Part shown: positions 6,031 to 8,550 of the stretch, one piece after another
Numbering within the stretch: the first letter of the stretch is position 1
Layout: each line of letters starts with the position of its first letter
NCBI GenBank assembly: GCA_031283745.1
Contig: JAITBH010000123.1
Location: 1-8,550, forward strand
Origin: Candidatus Ectomicrobium neotermitis
GTDB taxonomy: Bacteria > Elusimicrobiota > Endomicrobiia > Endomicrobiales > Endomicrobiaceae
Direction of reading: 5' to 3'
Length of the DNA stretch: 8,550 bases
The notes under the pieces: generated by a model
Told to the model about the DNA's origin: nothing
The model's database searches: none
Seen by the model: the letters and a program-made list of their open reading frames with translations, nothing else
Made by a program: the position numbers and the translations under genes

Positions 6031-6046
6031 GGCAGTTCGAACTGCC
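6031..6046. promoter_or_regulatory. Perfect 16-bp palindrome, candidate operator of the dctP promoter
   Basis: GGCAGTTCGAACTGCC is identical to its reverse complement. It begins one or two bases after the predicted transcription start and ends 13 bases before the AGGAGG ribosome binding site (6060-6065). That is a typical position for a dimeric repressor site such as those used by LacI-, GntR- or TetR-type regulators. As RNA it would form a 6-bp stem with a 4-base loop. No regulator gene is in the window. Confidence 0.6.
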
Positions 6047-6069
6047 AAATTTCACAATTAGGAGGGCTT

Positions 6070-7074
6070 ATGAAGTGTTTTAAGAAGATTTCAGTGGTCT
6101 CTCTTGGGCTTTTGCTTACAGCAGGCATTTTCTTTGCAGGTTGTTCAAGCAAATCAGCGTCAGGGGAAAAGATTAAGGTCAGATTTGCAGGCACTGAGGC
6201 GGACAATACCCCACAGAGCCAAATGTTGCATGAAGTAGCAAAGAGGCTTAATGCCTCAGGGAAGTTCGAAGTTGAGGTATTTACAGCAGGATCGCTTTCA
6301 AGCGATACGGATGATATGGTGACGCAAGCTTTGCAAGGATCAAACATAGTAGTTCCTTCCGATCCGGGCCGTATATCCAGCAATCAAAAAGTTCCAGATT
6401 TCGGCATTTTGATGGCTCCTTATGTTCTCAAGGACTATAAGTTGTTAGACAAGTTGCTTGATACCCCTCTTTATAAGCAGTGGGAACAAGACTTTGAAAA
6501 AGCTGGCTTAAAGCTAATTACTAACAATTTCTACAACGGCATGCGTAACTTTATCACCAACGTTCCTATCAATACCCCTGCCGACCTCAAAGGCCTCCGT
6601 ATTCGTGGTTTTGGTAATAATATCGGCAATGGTCTTGCTAAATACTTGGGCTATGCTCAAACATCAATACCTGCCACCGATATTTACACGGGAGTTCAGT
6701 CAAAAACCATTGATGGAACTGAAATTCAGACCCCTGCACTCTATGGCTATCGCCTCTATGAAGTTCTTGCATATGCCAACTTGACAGAGCATTATATGCT
6801 CACAAGCAGCATTGTATGCGGTTTGGAATTCTTTAACTCTATGCCTGCCGATGCACAGGCGCTTTTCGTCAGCACTTTCCGCACAGTTTGTTCTGAATAT
6901 CAGGGCAAAGTCGCAGAAAGTGAGGTGAACGATTTGGCAGATATGGAAAAGAAAGGCTTGAAAGTCAATAGAGTTGACAAAACACCTTTCGAAAAAGCAG
7001 TTCAGCCCCTCTATAATGAGTTGGGCTTCTCACCAGGCTTGAAGGACAAGCTGTTTACTCAGTTAGGAATATAA
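6070..7074 (+). CDS. dctP: TRAP transporter solute-binding lipoprotein, DctP family
   Basis: The extracytoplasmic receptor of a tripartite ATP-independent periplasmic transporter, which captures an organic solute (often a carboxylate) and passes it to the DctQM permease. Of 334 residues, the first 24 form a lipoprotein signal: Lys2/Lys5/Lys6, hydrophobic core, then FAGC with Cys25 as the lipidated residue, so the receptor is tethered rather than free. IKVRFAG (35-41) is the typical first strand. NGMRNFITN (156-164) and DLKGLRIRG (172-180) contain Arg159 and Arg179; the Arg of the LKGLxxR block usually pairs with the substrate carboxylate. IPATDIYTGVQSKTIDGTE (200-218) matches the usual P-x-x-E-x-Y-x-x-L-Q-x-G-x-x-D-G-x-E segment. 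After it the chain reads IQTP where many members have NP or GP. AGGAGG lies four bases before the ATG. Substrate cannot be assigned. A strong terminator separates it from dctQ. Confidence 0.93.
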   Translation: MKCFKKISVVSLGLLLTAGIFFAGCSSKSASGEKIKVRFAGTEADNTPQSQMLHEVAKRLNASGKFEVEVFTAGSLSSDTDDMVTQALQGSNIVVPSDPGRISSNQKVPDFGILMAPYVLKDYKLLDKLLDTPLYKQWEQDFEKAGLKLITNNFYNGMRNFITNVPINTPADLKGLRIRGFGNNIGNGLAKYLGYAQTSIPATDIYTGVQSKTIDGTEIQTPALYGYRLYEVLAYANLTEHYMLTSSIVCGLEFFNSMPADAQALFVSTFRTVCSEYQGKVAESEVNDLADMEKKGLKVNRVDKTPFEKAVQPLYNELGFSPGLKDKLFTQLGI

Positions 7075-7085
7075 TTGAACAAAGA

Positions 7086-7119
7086 CCCCCGTTTTCATCA
7101 AGAAAACGGGGGTTTTTTT
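7086..7119 (+). terminator. Strong intrinsic terminator between dctP and dctQ
   Basis: A perfect 11-bp stem CCCCCGTTTTC (7086-7096) / GAAAACGGGGG (7102-7112), a 5-base loop and T7 (7113-7119). It starts 12 bases after the dctP stop and ends 11 bases before the dctQ ATG. No promoter is visible between it and dctQ, so dctQM must be expressed by read-through. This would keep the receptor in excess of the permease. Confidence 0.93.
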
Positions 7120-7130
7120 AGGAAAACATT

Positions 7131-7610
7131 ATGAAAAGAATATACGGGATATTTTGTACGGCCGAAGAAATTGTTTGTGGAACAACCTTAGTCGCAATAG
7201 TTATTCTTGTTTTTTCTTCAGTGATCTTTAGGATGCTCAGATTGACCATGTCGTGGAATATAGATGTAGCGATGCTTTTGCTGGCTTGGACTTCCTTCCT
7301 TGGTGCAGATTGTGCTTATAGACGCGGTCAACTCGTTGGTATAGACATCATCACTCGTTCCCTCCCCAAAAAATTAGCAAAAATCATAGCCATAGCCGTT
7401 TTTATCATCATTTTAATAGCCCTCGCCTTCTTTGCTTATTATGGTTTTAGGTTGGCAATAAGCGATAGCGGCAGAACCTACTCATCTCTCCCCATTTCAT
7501 TCTCTTGGGCAACAGTCAGCCTGCCTTTAACTGCAGTATCTATGATTGTCTCAACACTCATAAAAATTAATCAATGTATCAAAGGATTTAATCAGGGAGG
7601 CGCCCGATGA
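7131..7610 (+). CDS. dctQ: TRAP transporter small membrane subunit, DctQ family
   Basis: A 159-residue inner-membrane protein with four predicted helices at about 15-36, 45-62, 83-106 and 124-145, the DctQ length and topology. LGADCAYRRGQLVGIDII (57-74) between helices 2 and 3 is the characteristic family stretch (family pattern: A-x-x-x-R-x-x-x-H/V-x-x-x-D). DctQ forms the fixed scaffold subunit next to the transporting DctM subunit. The ATG at 7131 has AGGA (7120-7123) seven bases upstream, immediately after the terminator T run. The stop TGA overlaps the dctM start as ATGA (7607-7610), which ensures coupled translation of the two membrane subunits. Flanking dctP and dctM confirm the identity. 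Confidence 0.92.
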   Translation: MKRIYGIFCTAEEIVCGTTLVAIVILVFSSVIFRMLRLTMSWNIDVAMLLLAWTSFLGADCAYRRGQLVGIDIITRSLPKKLAKIIAIAVFIIILIALAFFAYYGFRLAISDSGRTYSSLPISFSWATVSLPLTAVSMIVSTLIKINQCIKGFNQGGAR

Positions 7611-8550
7611 CTTTATTATTTGTTTGTTTTTTTCTGTTTTTAGTATGCGGGATGCCTATCGCTTTTGTAATAGGTATAGCCTCTTTAGCTTTTTTTATCG
7701 GAACTGGAGAGCCGCTCACCATAATCGTTAATCGTATAGTGGCGCAGAGCCAATCTTTCACATTTTTAGCTGTTCCTTTCTTTATTTTTGCGGGCAATTT
7801 GATGAATGTCTCAGGTATTACTGACCGCTTATTGAGCCTTGCCCGTATAGTTACTCGTGGACTACATGGGGGAACTGCCCAGATCAGCGTGGTTATGAGC
7901 ACTTTGATGGGGGGAGTTTCAGGCTCGGCGACTGCCGATGCAGCCATGGAAACCCGCATTTTAGGTCCCGAAATGATGAGGGTCGGCTATAAAAAGGGAT
8001 ACATCTGTGCAGTCAACTGTTGCACAGCACTTATAACGGCAACAATACCCCCCAGCTTAGGGCTGATAATTTTTGGCTTTGTTGGGCAGGTATCCATCGG
8101 AAGGCTTTTTGCAGCGGGGATTATCCCGGGCGTGCTGATGATGGTGTTTTTGATGGCAACAGTCTCTTTAACCGCCCGCCACTATAGATATGAACCTCCC
8201 AAGAAAGATGTTGCAGCAAGATCTGCTCGGCAGTTTGCCAAAGAGCTGATAGTCAACTTAGCGGACTCCATTTGGGCTTTGCTGTTTCCGGTAATTCTTA
8301 TCGTCGGTATCCGTTTTGGCATTTTTACCCCGTCAGAATCGGGCGCCTTTGCTGTTGTGTATGCAATCATTGTGGGGAAATTCATATACAGAGAACTCAC
8401 TTGGGCAAAATTTCTTGATGCACTGAAAACGAGCTTTAAGGACAATGGTGCGATTATGCTCATCATCGCCCTATCCGGTCCTTTTAGCTATGCCATAACC
8501 CTCGTAAAATTGCCCATTGTCTTGAGCAATTTCATTTTCGGCATAACAGA
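7607..8550 (+). CDS. dctM: TRAP transporter large membrane subunit, DctM family, 3' end missing
   Basis: The frame is open from ATG 7607 to the end of the window: 314 residues of an expected 425-440. GGGAGG (7595-7600) is six bases upstream, and the start overlaps the dctQ stop. DctM is the elevator-type transport subunit of the ion-transporter superfamily; it uses a sodium or proton gradient to move the solute delivered by DctP. Seen: an N-terminal helix containing CGMPIAFVIG (14-23), FLAVPFFIFAGNLM (53-66), the signature GGVSGSATADAA (102-113), ATIPPSLGLIIFG (145-157) and FTPSESGAFAV (240-250), the counterpart of the usual TPTEAAAxAV segment. Ser242 and Ser244-Gly stand where Thr and Ala are common, a mild variation. 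About seven hydrophobic segments are present before the cut; the final helices, including the second half-repeat signature, lie beyond the window. Confidence 0.95.
   Translation, partial: MTLLFVCFFLFLVCGMPIAFVIGIASLAFFIGTGEPLTIIVNRIVAQSQSFTFLAVPFFIFAGNLMNVSGITDRLLSLARIVTRGLHGGTAQISVVMSTLMGGVSGSATADAAMETRILGPEMMRVGYKKGYICAVNCCTALITATIPPSLGLIIFGFVGQVSIGRLFAAGIIPGVLMMVFLMATVSLTARHYRYEPPKKDVAARSARQFAKELIVNLADSIWALLFPVILIVGIRFGIFTPSESGAFAVVYAIIVGKFIYRELTWAKFLDALKTSFKDNGAIMLIIALSGPFSYAITLVKLPIVLSNFIFGIT

Noticed and set aside
5928..6032. Repeated GCATCGG heptamer at 5928-5934 and 6026-6032 as paired operator half sites
   Set aside because: A 7-base match within a 200-base region is expected about once by chance, and the two copies have different flanks and promoter positions.
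6012..6383. Minus-strand open frame of 123 codons over the start of dctP
   Set aside because: It lies opposite a clear DctP gene and its palindrome, has no recognisable motif, and its predicted protein looks like the antisense of a conserved gene.
7588..7959. Minus-strand open frame of 123 codons over dctQ end and dctM start
   Set aside because: The plus-strand frame here encodes a well-conserved DctM N-terminus with a proper start and ribosome binding site; the minus frame has no motif.
8182..8466. Minus-strand open frame of 94 codons near the window end
   Set aside because: It is antisense to conserved DctM segments such as FTPSESGAFAV and is not a gene.
1..8550. Mobile element, CRISPR array, tRNA or riboswitch
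   Set aside because: No transposase, terminal repeats, spaced direct repeats, tRNA-like cloverleaf or known riboswitch core was seen in the short intergenic stretches.

Overview
The window reads as chromosomal DNA of a diderm (Gram-negative-type) bacterium with moderately low G+C, roughly 40% by eye. The diderm inference rests on a lipoprotein-type TRAP solute receptor and on two exported coiled-coil proteins encoded beside a membrane anti-sigma factor. TRAP transport plus a DUF3417-type glycogen phosphorylase would fit several anaerobic lineages (Elusimicrobia- or Synergistetes-like, for example), but nothing here fixes the phylum. There is no tRNA, rRNA, CRISPR array, insertion sequence or phage gene. 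Coding density is high, and the longest gap without a gene is 198 bases (5872-6069).

Left part, plus strand, 1-2592. The window opens inside a dCMP deaminase gene (dUMP/dTTP supply). A tight cluster follows: an ECF-type sigma factor, a one-TM anti-sigma factor with a zinc-finger motif (17-base overlap), and a secreted coiled-coil protein (4-base ATGA overlap). After a 115-base gap comes a second, shorter secreted coiled-coil protein that is a paralogue of the first, with a Lys-rich tail. A strong bidirectional terminator closes the cluster. The likely role is an envelope-sensing or stress regulon in which the two exported proteins are sensors, effectors or targets. This is the least conventional part of the window.

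Middle, minus strand, 5871-2621. A DUF3417-type alpha-glucan phosphorylase (glgP family) is followed two bases later by a phosphoglycolate-phosphatase-like HAD hydrolase. The two form a probable operon for storage-glucan breakdown and phosphate-ester clean-up. It converges on the sigma cluster at the shared terminator.

Divergent control region, 5872-6069. It holds a good minus-strand promoter for glgP (TTGACA-N17-TAAGTT), a terminator-like hairpin inside the predicted glgP leader, two more hairpins, a plus-strand promoter for the TRAP operon (TTGTTT-N16-TACAAT), and a perfect 16-bp palindrome just after the predicted transcription start, which is a good operator candidate.

Right part, plus strand, 6070-8550. 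A tripartite TRAP transporter lies in the order dctP (lipoprotein receptor), strong intrinsic terminator, dctQ (small membrane subunit), dctM (large membrane subunit, cut by the window end). The internal terminator should let the receptor be made in excess over the permease. The substrate cannot be told from sequence alone; an organic acid anion is typical of the family.
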